Shown here: positions 33,961-51,010 of the stretch, piece after piece | Layout of the letters: every line of letters begins with the position of its first letter | Position numbering within the stretch: position 1 is the stretch's first letter | DNA from: Aselliscus stoliczkanus | Taxonomy: Eukaryota > Chordata > Mammalia > Chiroptera > Hipposideridae | Assembly: GCA_033961575.1 (NCBI GenBank) | Contig: CM066734.1 | Span: forward strand, 79,110,501-79,174,500 | DNA: 64,000 bases | Direction: 5' to 3' | Notes under the pieces: model-generated | Databases searched by the model: none | The model's input: only the letters and a program-made list of their open reading frames with translations | Told to the model about the DNA's origin: nothing | Position numbers and translations under genes: made by a program

Positions 33961-35215
33961 TTAAATAAAAAAGATGCTCTTAGGAATTCAGGGAATTCTC
34001 AATTCTTAAAAATAAATAAATTATTAAAAATAAATATAATATGAAAATTAATTTTATGCAGTGATAGGATAAAAATTATTTCATGAATAATTTTTTGTTT
34101 AGGCATTTTCTTCTGGTTTTTACTTTGAGTGAATTATAAGTGTTTTGGTTAAAATTAATTTTGTCTACATATAACATGTTTCTACAGTAAAGGTAGGATG
34201 AGAAAACTTTTTGCATAATCTACATTTATTTTGCTTTACTTCCTAATTTTATCATGTTAAAATTAGCTATTTCTCATAGATGTCATTGTATTAATTTTTT
34301 GGAAAAATTTTGATCATTTTTCTTATCTGATTATAAAAGAAATATTATATCCCACTCTAGAGAATTTGGAAAGTACAACAAAATGTAAAAAAAAAAAAAA
34401 AAAAAAAAATTACATTATTTAGAGAGAATGTTACCTTGATGGTCTTCTTTTTTGGTGGTATTTTGTTTTCATATATGTATACAACTCATAAATTTCTTGT
34501 TGTAGTCTATGTCCAAGTTCAATCTTAATTTTTATCAGTTTTATATAATTATCAGGATCATTCTAGCCTGTAAAGATTGATTTAATAAGTGATATAATGA
34601 CTACTAATATATCATGTTCAATTTACATTTATTGTTTAAAATTGCTCTATCATTAAATTTTTGGGTGATTCAAAGTTTTCAATATAACATAAAGCTACAC
34701 TACCTCTACATGTATAGGAATCTTTGATCTATCTCTATTCATATTTCCTCATTATATATTATTAAATAAGAAATTATGAAAATAGTTTTAATAAAAATAA
34801 ATAGGCTTATTTTACCCATTTCTTCACTATCATCTCCCTTCAGTCATCAACAAGCCATCAGTTTCTTTAGTATTATACAATTTGAAAACTATTTGCATCA
34901 TTTTTATTCATCTTTTTCTATAGTCTTAAAATTTTTCTCAGGAATTCACACTTTCATGACACCTCAACATTTATATGTCAATTAAGTAATCTGACCTACA
35001 AGATGAACTACATAAGTACAGGGTCCACGTATATCTGAGTTTTTTACTCAGTCTACAGCCATGTATAGCAGTAAGAATTAAACAATCAAGAGTTGAAGAA
35101 AATTCCTGCTGTTTATCTTTTTCCTTAAAAGTGTAATTCCACAAAGCATAGTGTTAATATATGTCAGACAAAACTATTCTATAGCCTCATGTAAGATTTT
35201 ATGATATATTGTAAT
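33961..35215. other. AT-rich sequence with a possible old repeat around a poly-A tract
   Basis: Mostly unrecognised. 34,335-34,480 ('agagaatttggaaagtacaa', then (A)24 at 34,387-34,410) resembles a widespread old mammalian repeat also faintly seen at 56,515-56,660 ('aaaatgggaaaattccacaa'). Family not assigned. Confidence 0.4.
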
Positions 35216-35218
35216 CAT

Positions 35219-35335
35219 TGGTATCTACAGGTGATTAGTTCCAGGATCTCCTAACCTCAGGATACCAAATCTGTGGATTGTGGAAGCCCAAGTCCTTTAT
35301 ATAAAATGAAGTAGTGTTTGTATATAATCTGAATT
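35219..35335 (+). repeat. Tigger/MER2-like DNA transposon end
   Basis: 'tggtatctacaggtgattag', 'ttccaggatctcctaacctc', 'gataccaaatctgtggat' and 'caagtcctttatataaaatg' follow the terminal part of Tigger-type pogo elements in order. Confidence 0.7.
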
Positions 35336-35345
35336 GGCATATTGG

Positions 35346-37154
35346 CTACAGCAGAGAACGCCTACATATCACTTCATTCATTTAGATTCAGTATAACGGT
35401 GGTGGGCAAATTCAAGTTTTGCTTTTTGGAACTTTATGGGAATTTTTCCCCAAATATTTTCAGTGTGAAGCTCATGGATATGGAGGGCTTGGCAAACTAC
35501 ATATTGATCTGAATGCAGAGGATAAAAAGTACATTTTCATACATTTTCTCAAGGAAATAAAATGTACATGAAAATCACTTTCTCTAATATTAGTACAAAA
35601 TACAAGCAAAATGCATTGAACCTAGTAAGAAGCATTAATGATAAGTACAGTTTTTATTTTCTTAGTTCTTAATTTATTTTTTTTATATTTTTCAATTTTT
35701 TTGATATTTTCTTTCTTATTTTGATTTTAATAAAAAGATAAACAGGTTTTTAAAAGCCTGTTTGCACATATGAATATAGTTTTGAAAAACACTTAAAATA
35801 TAGGAATGCCTCATATAACAGGGCAAATGACTTGCGTAAGTCAACTTGTTCTTTCTTTTCTGCCTACCTGGCAAGGCACACAACGAAACTCTTTTATTAT
35901 AGTGAAAAACTGCTAGAGTGGCTTGGAAATATTAATCTGCCTCTCAGAATTTGTTGCAAATAAACTTTAGTTCAATGTCCACTGTTTTTGCAATCAGGAT
36001 ATCAAAATAAATATTTAAAATTGAAAACTTTACTTTTGAATATATTATTTTAATTGAACACCATATGGAATTTTCCTTGCATGGTTTTTCATTAATCCAG
36101 TTGGCTTTAAAATGCAGTTTCTTGGTTGAATCTTAAGTAGATAAATAAATTCAATCTTTAACCTCTCTATAAAAAATATTTTATATAGCAATCATTTTCC
36201 ATTCTAACCAATTCTCTCATTTAAGTAAAATATCCCATGATATGTTCTTAGCATTATTTTTTAATTCCTTGGCAAGTTGAGACATACTTCACTGTGAAGC
36301 TGTAATTGGACGTGATGGCCACCTGTAATGGTTGTTTTCATGGGAATTGCTGCTGGTTTTTCTTCTTTAAGCTAGAGAAGACAAGTTTAAATTGAGTGAT
36401 TAAAAAAAAAGTGGAAAAGAGAAAATCTCTGATGCTCTGTAGTAGCATGCAAGCAGAGAACTGTCTTGCTGTGTTCACCTCTCTTTCCTATCTTAAAAGA
36501 AAACTAGTGAACTATATCAACCAGAATCCCATGAAACAGGTAAACATGCTTCTGACCTACGGAGTTTTAGTCTTTTAAGATAATTCTACCAGGTACAATT
36601 AAAGCACAGGAAGCAGAAATAAACAGTTATGTTGGAAGTTTCTTTTAAAGTATTTAAATATCAGGGACATTGATTAGTAACTATAAAATTCAATAGTGTC
36701 CAAAGCAAAATATAGCTTTAGACATACTACCCCTTGAATAACCTGATAAAATCAATGATGTTAATTTATTCATTAATTTAAATATTTTTAAATTTTTTGT
36801 TACAGACATGGGTAGAATAAAATGAAGACTTAAGTCCTATATAGTGATTGTTCTCTATTAGAGGACTTAAAATGATAATGTCCCTTGACTAAAAACATAA
36901 ATTCTAGCAAAATCTTTGTCTTCAGAATCTTTGTTACCAATGTATAAAAGAGTGGAGAAGTGATGTATTATGTGCATTTTTCTCCCAGACACTGTCTCTC
37001 CCTCTAAGAGAGATTAATTAAAACTCAGCATATTTGTAGGCAGATCTTATAAGAAGAGTGTTATTTCAGTTGTCTTTTCCAGGCTAGCTCAGCTCAAGTA
37101 CCCTCATCTACAAATTCAGCATTCTGTCTTCTCCAATTAGCTAATCACTTTGGA
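35346..37154. other. Unique AT-rich sequence
   Basis: No gene recognised. A less AT-rich patch near 36,290-36,370 might be conserved but has no distinctive motif set. Confidence 0.45.
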
Positions 37155-37169
37155 AGAAAGTCTATTTTT

Positions 37170-37297
37170 GTTTGTTTGTTTGTTTGTTTGTTTGTTTGTT
37201 TTTGAGGGCAGTGTCACTGGCCCTCATATGTGGGACCCGAACTGGGGCCGCTGGCTTCCCAAACCAGCGCTTAACCACCACGCCACACGGCCGGCCC
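37170..37297 (-). mobile_element. tRNA-derived SINE, family A, copy 4, with (CAAA)n tail
   Basis: Antisense: (TTTG)n, 'gagggcagtgtcactggccc', ending 'cacacggccggccc'. Duplication AGAAAGTCTA(T/C)TTTT at 37,155-37,169 and 37,298-37,312 with one difference. The A tail has grown into a regular (CAAA)n repeat. Confidence 0.93.
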
Positions 37298-37312
37298 AGA
37301 AAGTCTACTTTT

Positions 37313-38715
37313 AATCTTAGCTTTCCTCTTTTTCCTGATCCTCTCATGCCCAACCCATCTTCACCCACCCTTGATTACACCCTCTCCCATCACACACAAT
37401 AGAAACCCCTAGACACCCAGCTTCCAATCTCATGGACAGAGGCCTTATATGGAATTTTTCCTCCTGCTGAAGAATTGGCATACAGCATTTTTGTGGGGTC
37501 ATGGGCACTGATTATGAGAGTTGAAAAAATTGCATTCGGTTACAGCCCTCCCATCTCCCCTTGTTTACTAACCCATAGGCTTGTACTTTTGTATTCCACT
37601 CTAGATCCACTAAAGATGGCATAGCCAGTCTTTATCAGCCCCACTCTTTGAAGTACTATATCTGATTCTAGTAGCTCATATATACTTAGTTTAGACAATA
37701 GTCAATATGTATTGGTAGCTCACAATTATATTTGAATAGGAAAATCATGTGATCATTGCAACATTTAATGCAGTCTGTTGAATCTGCTGGAAGCAGAGAG
37801 ATTTTAAGCAGCATATTACAATAGCACAAGAAAGTAAAAACTATTGCAATGTGATAGATGGATACATAATTATGATCATTTTGGAAGATACCATCTTTAA
37901 AAATTGGCCAGAATCTGAACATGTCTAAGCCCTAATGATACAACACAGAACAATGAAAAATTTTTAAAAATGTGAAATGACACTCAATTATACTCCATTT
38001 CTTTAGAAGGGAAAAGATGGATGCTTAAAGGTAATCTATCTGACTATAGTAAAGATGGAACTCTGAAAAATCTGTCACAGAGAGCTGGCCTCGCCACTTA
38101 TACTATTACAATATTCTAATTAAATTTAATGATTTACTTAGGGAGCACAAAAAGAGGAAAAAAACCAAAACCCTAGAATCATAAATATTATTTATATCAA
38201 GACAAAACAGTATTATATGGTTTGATGTTAATTTAAGGCTGAGAACAAACAAAGTGGCATTGGATTATCAAGTCTAAATAAAAGACTTTGGGACACAGAT
38301 AATTTAAAGAGAGTTCATCTGAAATATGATATGATGGAGTAAAGGTGAAGAATAGATGGATAAAAACCTTGAAAATCAAGGAAAATGAATAGAATCAGAT
38401 AGAATCATCTGATACTTAATCCAGTACCCAGTACCATGATATATCTTAGAGGAAGAAAAAAGATCTAACTAAAAGTTTCTGTCTCAGAAAGTTCTGCAGG
38501 ACTCTATAACAATCTAACCCAAAAGAGAGTAGACATCCCCTATGTCATTTCATAACAGAATTCAAGCTGTCTTAGCAGTCTGAAGATTGAGACTTATGTA
38601 ATTAGAGTGGACTTCCTGAGTCTGCAAACCAATACCACATCCTCAACTCAGCAGAGAAACTGAAAACAGCTTCAATACATCCCTGAGCCAACTGAGAGAG
38701 CAGCAGGGCTTTAGT
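37313..38715. other. Unique non-coding sequence
   Basis: Nothing recognised. Confidence 0.5.
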
Positions 38716-38719
38716 GTGA

Positions 38720-39305
38720 TGACTGTGAAATTAACACCTGTTAGGTGGAGCACAGAGTTCTAGGTGGTAAGCTGTAGTTCAACAATAGACAACAAGAGAA
38801 AATGAAATAGAAAAGTTTATTATTCACAGGTCCTGGGGAAGTATACTGCTAACCTCAAGGTCAAAGCACAGTGCAGAGAGAGAAAGAACCTGGGGCACGT
38901 GCCTTTACTATGGTCCACGAAATGCTTTGGAGTCCCTAGCTAAAGCCAGATTGGTCGCTTGAAACCAAAAGAATGGGGTTTGGTATACCCTAGGAATTTC
39001 TTATCTAAGGGATGCACAGAGAAAAGGGAATGGGAAGCAGGGAGATTACAAGGGCTATTGGGGGAGTCATATCAGGAACATACATTTATTTGTGACTCTG
39101 CTGGTCATTATCTAGGGCATGTGTTTGCATGAGTGGGCTAATGTTAGTTTAAGGTCATTGCAGGACACTTTTCCAAACGAAATGGATACTGAGACAGCAA
39201 TATGTTGGGGTAGATTAGCTAAACTTGAAAGTTGGCTAGAAAGAGGCCAGTGTGACAGCCACAGACTAGAAAGAGTACCTACCCCTAAGATATACCTAGG
39301 AGTGC
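38720..39305 (-). repeat. LTR-like fragment, probably antisense
   Basis: 'tgttaggtggagcacagagt' near the start and 'aagtttattattcacaggtc' (like an inverted AATAAA region) suggest an antisense endogenous retrovirus LTR. It abuts the 5' break of the next L1. Boundaries and family unknown. The 63-codon open frame at 39,119-39,310 falls here and has no retroviral motif. Confidence 0.35.
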
Positions 39306-39466
39306 CCTAAAAGTAAAAAGTTTGAACACACTTTCATAATAAAAAATGCTCAACAAATAGAGGTGACTATACTCAACCTGATACACAACTCTATTTAAAA
39401 ATCTACTCAGCTACTCTCATTGCTTCTATTCAACACTGTTTTAGAGGTTCTAGCCAGGGCAGTCAG

Positions 39467-39960
39467 TGTTGCCTAGCAACTACCAATGGGTTTGCACCCC
39501 CTCCCCCACTTGCCCCAAGTCAAAATTGACAGATAAGGAATTGTCCCGGAAAACCGGGACACAGTGGAAATCACATCGGTAAACCTTCCTTGAGAGAGAG
39601 TCCCGGAATGCTGGGCCCTGATGGAAAGATATCAGGCTGTCTCCCGTATTGGATGGTTTTATTATCCTTGGTGCGATCCCCGGGGTTAAGGGTGTGTGCA
39701 CGAAGGCACAGGACATGTTGGAATGCAAAGGGGAGTGGCGGGGAGATGGTCAGTAGGCACTGGCTCACAGAACTTGGAGAAATAAACCTTTCTTCCTTTG
39801 ATGTTTCTCAATAAAAGCTTACACTGGCCCCATTTGGGGCCGGCATTCCCAGTTAGAGGTTGCTGGTCCCTTGGCCCCTGCTATATCATAATTCTGGCGT
39901 ATTGTGTTTATTTCAACCCTTGCCGCTCTTCCCGAATTTCACTGCTCTTTGTCGTGCTAG
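39467..39960 (+). mobile_element. Solo LTR of an endogenous retrovirus
   Basis: It starts TGTTGCCTAGCAAC immediately after L1 sequence and is far GC-richer than its host. Two AATAAA signals (39,781-39,786 and 39,810-39,815) are followed by a 16-nt stem-loop word GGCCCCATTTGGGGCC (39,826-39,841) and a pyrimidine-rich U5-like end. There is no gag, pol or env sequence. The 3' boundary blends into the GA tract and no duplication could be defined, so the family is open. Confidence 0.6.
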
Positions 39961-39992
39961 GGAGAGGGAGAGAGGGAGGGAGGCAGAAGGAG

Positions 39993-40068
<76 letters not shown>
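39961..40068 (+). repeat. GA-rich tract and (GA)37 microsatellite
   Basis: GGGAGAGA-type units turn into a pure GA run from 39,994. The place corresponds to an A/G-rich stretch of L1 ('gcaagagaaagaa'), from which it probably expanded. Confidence 0.95.
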
Positions 40069-40071
<3 letters not shown>

Positions 40072-41624
40072 AAGCAATCCAAATTGGAAAGAAAAAGTAA
40101 AACTAGCAATATTAACAGATAACATGATTTTATATTTTAAAAAAGCATAGTATATGAACTAAAAAACTGTGAGGACTGATAACCAAGTTCAGCAAAATAG
40201 CAGCATGAAAGATCACTATACAAAAATCAGTTGTATTTTTATGAACTTGAAATGAACAATCCAAAAATAAAATTAAGAAAACAATTATATTCACAATAGC
40301 ATCAAAAAGAATAAAGTATTTTGGAATAAATTTAACAAAGTAAGTACAAAACTTACAACAACACATACAGATGAAATTAAAGAAATTCTAAATAAATGGG
40401 AAAACATTTCATGTTTATGAATAAAAAGACTTAACATTATTAAAATGGCAATAATCCCCAAGCTGAACTATAGATTTAGTGTAATACCTGTCAGAATCCC
40501 AGGTGACTTTTCTATAGAAATTGACAAACTGATTCTACACACCCTGCAATCCAAAACAATCCTGAAAAAATAGGAATACAGTAGGAAGACACATACTTCT
40601 CAATTTTGACACTTACTACAAAGCAATAGTAATCAAGACTTTGTGAGGCTGGCACAAGTATATACATATAAATCAATGGAATAAAATTGAGAGTCCAGAA
40701 ATAAACCCATACCACTACGGTCAACTTATTTCTAACAAGGATTCCATGAGTATTCAATGGGGGAAGAATAGTCTTTTCAACAAATGGTGCTAGGATAATT
40801 AAATAACTACATGTAAAAGAATGAATTTAGACCTTCATCTCATATCATATACAAAAATTAACTCAAAATGAATTAAAGTTCTAACTGTAAGAACCAAAAT
40901 TATAAAACTCTTAGAATAAGACATAGGTATAAGTCTTCATGACCTCAGCTCTGTGAATGATTCTTAGGTATGACACCAAGACATACACAAAAATATAATA
41001 ATAATAGATAAAATAAACTTCATGAAAAGAAAAAAATAAATAAATAAAAAATGCTTCAAAGGACCAGCAGAAAAGTGCAAAGACATAGCCAGAATGGGAG
41101 AAAATATTTGCAAATCATATTATCTGATAAGGGACTGGTATCTTGAATATATAATAACTCATACAACTCAATTATCAAAGGAAATGTAATTTTTAAAATG
41201 AGAAAAGGAACCGGATACACTTCCTTATCCAAAAAATGCATAAAAGGCAAATAAGCACATAAAAATATGCTCAATATCATTAGCCGTCAAGAAAATACAA
41301 ATCCAAACTACAATGAGATAATAGTTCACACCTACTGGGATGGCTAGAATCAAAAAGTCTGATAAATATTAGAAAGGATACGGAGAAATGGGAATCCTCA
41401 TACATTGTTGTTGGAACTGTGAAATGATACAGCTGCTTTGGAAAAGTCTAGCAGTTCCAGAAACAAATGTAGAGTTAACATCAGAATTAGAAATTCTACT
41501 CTTACATATATGGCCAAGAGAAATATCAACACCTATCCAGCCATTATTTTAAAAATCTTATCACCATTAGAAACATAAGCATTTGTCCCTATATACCAAA
41601 AACTTAGCACTGGGTGGGTGGGAA

Positions 41625-41715
41625 GACTTGTTTAGTTCATAATTATATCCCAATGCTTAGAAGAGTGTTTGGCACAGATAATGTGCTCAATAAGTATTTG
41701 TTTAATGATGAAGAT
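41625..41715 (+). repeat. L2/MIR 3' tail
   Basis: 'gagtgtttggcacagataat' and 'tgctcaataagtatttgttt' match the terminal part of L2/MIR-type elements. Confidence 0.6.
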
Positions 41716-43845
41716 GTTATCTTTTGTAATCCCAGAAATGAACAAATTCAAATAATTTCACACTCGGTGTCATAGTCTAGATTATATTTGGGGCTTCTAG
41801 TTCGTTGTTTTTAAGAGAATGCATTTCTCTATATAAAATATTAAAATTTTATTTTATTTAACATAAAATTTATAATATGAAATATATTAAATATTAAATT
41901 TAACATTAAATTTTATTCCATATACAAAATATTAATTTTTAATTTTATCACTATGTATAAAACATTAGTTTTTTTTAAACCTTAAATATTAAACTCAAAT
42001 AAACATTTGCATCTTATTCCTGAGGGAACCTTTTAAGGTAAAAGATTTGCATTAAAATTTTTCAATCTCTAATCAAAACGGAGACAACTAACTTAAAATA
42101 CTAATTTATTTACTCATTAAGTATTTATTTGGTGCCTAGTATAATGACACACACTATAATAAATCCTGAAAGTTAAGAAGGTAGAGGGTGGAGGGGTGTT
42201 AAAAACATCTGAGGTCTCATGAATTTCTCTCTCATGAAGCTGGTTAGGATTTTGAAATCCCGCTTTGTAAAGCCCGTAATTTTGATTTTTGGTGTTTTAA
42301 ATGAATTTATCTTTTTTTTGAATTTATCTTTTTTTAGTATGTGTTTAAAGCTAGAGTTTCAAGGGGGAACAAAGTATTGATTTTTCACTCACAATTAGTT
42401 TAATGGGTACTCTATTTCTTTTGGATATAATTGAATTCAAAGTGATTAGTGTGCTAGTCTGCCTCAAAATCTCACCATTTCTACTCTTCCTAAGTAGTAA
42501 AACTGGCACTTATTATATAATAGATTAAAACAAACAGCCTATAATTATTTAATTTGTATTTCTTTTATTGGAATAATGACTGCTCTATTATGAGTTTATT
42601 AACCATTTAATTCCTTTTTATGAGTCTTTTGAGTTTAAATGCTCATGTTTATAGATTTTTAATTTATTGATAAATGCTCATTATATTCAAAGTTCACTCT
42701 ACTAAGATCTTTACAATGATTGACTTTAGGCTCTGGACAATACAATTACATAATACAGTGAAGACAGTACAACACAAACACTAGATAATTAGATAATAAA
42801 ATATGATTGGACAATACAAAGAGGGCCAGAGACCATATTATTAGTTACATGTTGAAACCATCTAAAGCTAATGTTTATGTCTAGCACCTCATTGCTAATT
42901 TTTCTGGTGGAACTATTTCTTGGCAGCCCTAAAAAAGAATAAGTGTTTTCCATTTTTCTGTCAACCAATCACATGTAGTTTATATGAGTCTCTCTTTCCA
43001 GCCCACCTTTGACTTGCTACTTCTGGCTAAATGTGGCCAGTCTAGAAGATTCGCATTTATTTGGATGATATTGTTCCCCAGGTATTTTGGCATGTGCGTA
43101 TTCTCTTACTCTTTTGAGAACACTCTGTGACCTATGTACCGATTTTACTTTTTATCCCACTTCAAATAATCACTCCTCCCCTTGCTATTACTTATCCATT
43201 GCAGTGTGTCTTTGCTGAAACCCCAAAACCTTCTATATAATATCCCAAATAACATTGCACTACAGTAGTCAACATTCTAAAATCTATGTAGTTTAACTTG
43301 TTGACCCTTAACACATAGACAGCCAGATATTTCTCCAGTAAAATGGATATATTTGGGGAACAATAAAGAATTGCAATTCAGCACATGCCATCCAATGGGG
43401 CAACCATGCACAAGTAAGTCCATAGAAACAAAGGAGAGATATGCTTTCATTCAAATTGAGTTTAAACATTCATCAAAGAGGAAAATGCAATAAAAATAGT
43501 AAGTAACAGTGAAACAAAAGAATTAAGTTGCATTTTTAGTCAATGAAGTGGAAGCAGGTGTTAAACACAGAGAAGTTCCTCATTCCATATGTATCTTCAA
43601 ATCAAAAACTATTAGAATAAGAAGAGTAGCAGTACATTCATAAAAATAACTATAATCTACTTCTATCGATATCTATTAGGGAAGAACAACCACAACGTCA
43701 ACACTAAGGTTAAAATTGACTTTGTAATGCCTTTTTTTGTTACTATGAAATAAATTCAAAATTGAAGCCAAGAATAATTTGAACATTTACAGAATACATC
43801 AATAATACATCATTACCCAGATCTTCTTCAATCCAGTAATTTTAA
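41716..43845. other. AT-rich unique sequence
   Basis: Includes a stretch at 41,825-42,000 made of repeated TTAAATTT/ATATTAAA words, otherwise unrecognised. Confidence 0.5.
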
Positions 43846-43849
43846 TTTT

Positions 43850-44130
43850 CTGTTGAACAAGTGGGGTTTCTCAGAGAATTTTGCATCTGAATGTAAAGGG
43901 GAAATTGTAAAATGTTTCTTTAAATTTGCATGTCTTTAGCTCCTGAATAGCCATCAAAGTAATTGTTTCTTAAATGCTATGCAAATCTCTTCTCCAGTGT
44001 TGACCCTAATTAAAGCAATTAATTCCATAATGAAGTCTTTCTTCACAGACACCATCTTATTATTATCTTGGTCTAAATTAATAATATCATGATAATAATT
44101 AGTAGATTTAAAATCATCTCTTCCTTTTTT
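43850..44130. promoter_or_regulatory. Candidate conserved regulatory element (octamer plus homeodomain words)
   Basis: Contains ATTTGCAT (43,924-43,931), the reverse octamer ATGCAAAT (43,979-43,986), and TAAT-core clusters 'cctaattaaagcaattaatt' and 'ctaaattaataatatcatga'. Repeat-free. Function is inferred from motif content only. Confidence 0.35.
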
Positions 44131-44344
44131 ACAGCATGTGGACTCCTTATAAAAGAGCCACTGGGATGGAAATTAGAGTAAAACATGGCAGCTGTGTTGA
44201 TTGGTGTGCCCTCCTAACCTTAGCATCTGTGACATTGGATTTATTTAAATGTGAATATGATGATGTTGTAAAGTTTTTTGCCTCCTCAGACACAACTACG
44301 GTTACTGGAGTAAATGCCTGGTCTTTTTACCAATATAGTTAAAG

Positions 44345-44885
44345 AATTACAGATCAGCTACATGAAGCTATAAAGTAAGGAAAGTTTATTAGGACATGTC
44401 CTAAGGGAAAAACAGGCCAAGTCAAGAAAGACAATGTCCTGGAAGGGTTTGGGGCTTGAGCTTTATATTCTGCTCTCAGCCAGCTCTGCAAGTGACATAC
44501 TGACTTGAGTCTTTTGATTGACATGTATAGGTTTATAGCCCGTTCCTTTCTGCATGTGCCCTTACCTATAATGCACACAGAAAAACCCACAGGCAGAGAA
44601 CTAGGGTTAAAACAGCAATGCTAATTTATTGTAACTATATTATAATGAGGCTAAGGTTAAACCAAGGGAAAGCTTTAACATTCTGCACAGGCACCAAAAA
44701 TTGGATAATTCTAGATCGATTTTACTTCCCTCTTATCCGGATATTCTAACCACAAAATTAACCACCAGGGGTTGTACCTGGGTGGTCCCTGGGGAGTGGT
44801 TCTGGGTGGTGCAAAGCACCAGTTGCATTAGTACCCACCTGTCCTGTTGCTCATGCCTAACTTCTGCTTAACAGAAGTACAAGTA
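44345..44885 (-). repeat. LTR-like region
   Basis: GC-richer than its flanks, with 'aggaaagtttattaggacat' and 'gctttatattctgctctcag', which look like the poly-A/U3 part of an antisense LTR. No clear ends. It runs into the GATA satellite. Confidence 0.35.
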
Positions 44886-44890
44886 TGTGT

Positions 44891-44903
44891 AGATAGATGG
44901 ATG

Positions 44904-44951
<48 letters not shown>

Positions 44952-44989
44952 TAGATATATAGGTAGATAGATATCTATATCTATATCTA

Positions 44990-45044
<55 letters not shown>

Positions 45045-45045
45045 A
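44891..45045. repeat. Palindromic (GATA)n/(TATC)n compound microsatellite
   Basis: About fifteen GATA units (44,891-44,960), a short AT spacer with the centre GATATC (44,970-44,975), then TATC units to 45,044. Because TATC is the reverse complement of GATA, the two halves form a near-perfect inverted repeat of about 150 bp. Confidence 0.95.
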
Positions 45046-46325
45046 CCATAGCTTATATTTAATTTACTATAGCATATATAATAGTATATATGTAACTATT
45101 TATTGGCAACTAGTGTAAACACACACACACACATATATGTATTTGTCCTGTAATTATTAAAAGCATCCCTATATCTTTTTTCTACAGCTTAATTTATCAC
45201 AAAGATTCATATGTAACTATACAGTTTATATATTCATTACAAAGTTGTAATTGATATGATCCTAGCCAGTTAAATCTAGGGAAAGTATAAAGATCATAAA
45301 ATGTTTCAAGCACTTTCACTTACATGGGTCTTTATTGTTGAAATAAAATGTCCATGAACTATCAATAGATCTCTATATAAGTAATATGATCAGCTCAAAG
45401 TGGGTTTTCCCCATTGATATGTTTACTTTTATGCAATGACCTAATATCTTTACAGTTGGTATACTGATGTCCAGGGTTTTTACAGTTTTTTTGTTTAATC
45501 TACATGGTCTGTCATCTTAGGAGTTAGTTGTATGACAGATTCTGTTTTATGGCTATTCCTATTGGAAGCCTTTCACAGAAACAGTTTTCCATTCTTATCA
45601 CATATAGTTGAAGGTGCATCATTTAACTAATTTATTCCAATCTCATTCTCTTCCATTTTATACATATCATACATATATAATCTTCTAACTCATATATGCA
45701 AATATAAATTATTGCTACAATTACTTATACATGTCCTCAAAATATTCTATTTATGTTTAATACTGTATTTCTGTCAGTAAATTGTAGAAACATTATACCA
45801 TTTGGGAACATCTCCCACCCTTAATGATATAATTTCAACATGTATTACAACCTTTACAAGATAAAATTATAATGTTGCTTTAAACCATAGTATACTTTAA
45901 AGACAATAGAGAACAGTCTTACATTTATCAAGGTTTTAGCATTTCTGGTCCCCTTCATGCCTTCCTAAAAGTTCTCATTTCACTTTCTTTTGTTACTTTA
46001 GGCAGAAAGAACAGGGCTGCAGTGAAAGAGAGGAAAGGAAGAGAAGGAAAAAATGCAAAAAAAATGAAGGATGGAGAAGATGAGACCATCCTTAAGAAAA
46101 GGTGCAGCTACAGCTAATTATAATGGATAATAATGCTATTAACATTGCAGGCAGGGAAAATCTCTACCCTGTGTCACCATGATAGTTCCAACAAGGGCCA
46201 AGTAAGGACAAGGGAATTCCATCTCCGAACCTGAAGTACTCAGTGAGGACCCTCCCTGAGAATGCCTGTGACTCTACCACTAAATCTTGAATATTTCATG
46301 CCCTCATTAAAATAAAATATAGACT
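45046..46325. other. Unique AT-rich sequence
   Basis: Nothing recognised beyond a short (CA) run at 45,120-45,132. Confidence 0.5.
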
Positions 46326-46326
46326 T

Positions 46327-50770
<4,444 letters not shown>

Positions 50771-51010
50771 ACTACTTCCCTGGGCCTTGAGTGAGCTCTA
50801 GGAATGTTTAAGATTATGGCTTCCTGTTCTTTTCCTAAAAGTTATTCTGCATCTGATGTCTGGGTTTCCAGCTGCCTTCTGTCTCACCAGTAAGGATGGA
50901 TGGAACCCTTGCTGATTTTCACTGCTAGGTGTTGTGAGGACTGATCTTCCCAGAACAGGACCCAATGTGGGACTGGGATCCTTCACTCTTCAGTGGGGAA
51001 TTGTACCCTG
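50771..51010 (-). repeat. Possible L1 5' UTR piece joined to the ORF2-bearing L1
   Basis: 'ttgtgaggactgatcttccc', 'caatgtgggactgggatcct' and 'tcactcttcagtggggaatt' resemble antisense 5' UTR sequence of older L1s. If right, the element at 46,327 jumps from its ORF1 end straight to 5' UTR and lacks ORF1. Identification is from memory and weak. Confidence 0.35.

Larger units (their letters stand above)
39308..41610 (+). mobile_element. Old L1 ORF2 3' half and 3' end, interrupted by an LTR
   Basis: 39,308-39,466 ('ataaaaaatgctcaacaaat', 'ggttctagccagggcagtca') and 40,069-41,610 ('aaagcaatccaaattggaaa', 'aataaacccataccactacg', 'ggaatcctcatacattgttg') are one L1 reverse-transcriptase-to-C-terminus segment. 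The LTR and GA tract sit between them with little L1 sequence lost. All frames are broken. Confidence 0.85.

Noticed and set aside
34387..34410. Poly-A tract as the tail of a processed pseudogene
   Set aside because: No coding sequence upstream and no matching duplication. More likely part of an old repeat.
39798..40100. 100-codon frame ending in a long RE repeat (SR/RE-like protein)
   Set aside because: The RE run is the translation of the (GA)n microsatellite after an LTR.
44136..44342. Possible exon: pyrimidine tract and 'acag' at about 44,130 followed by a 68-codon open frame
   Set aside because: The acceptor-like signal is suggestive, but the frame has no recognised similarity and no donor in a sensible place. 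Not supported as a gene without transcript data.
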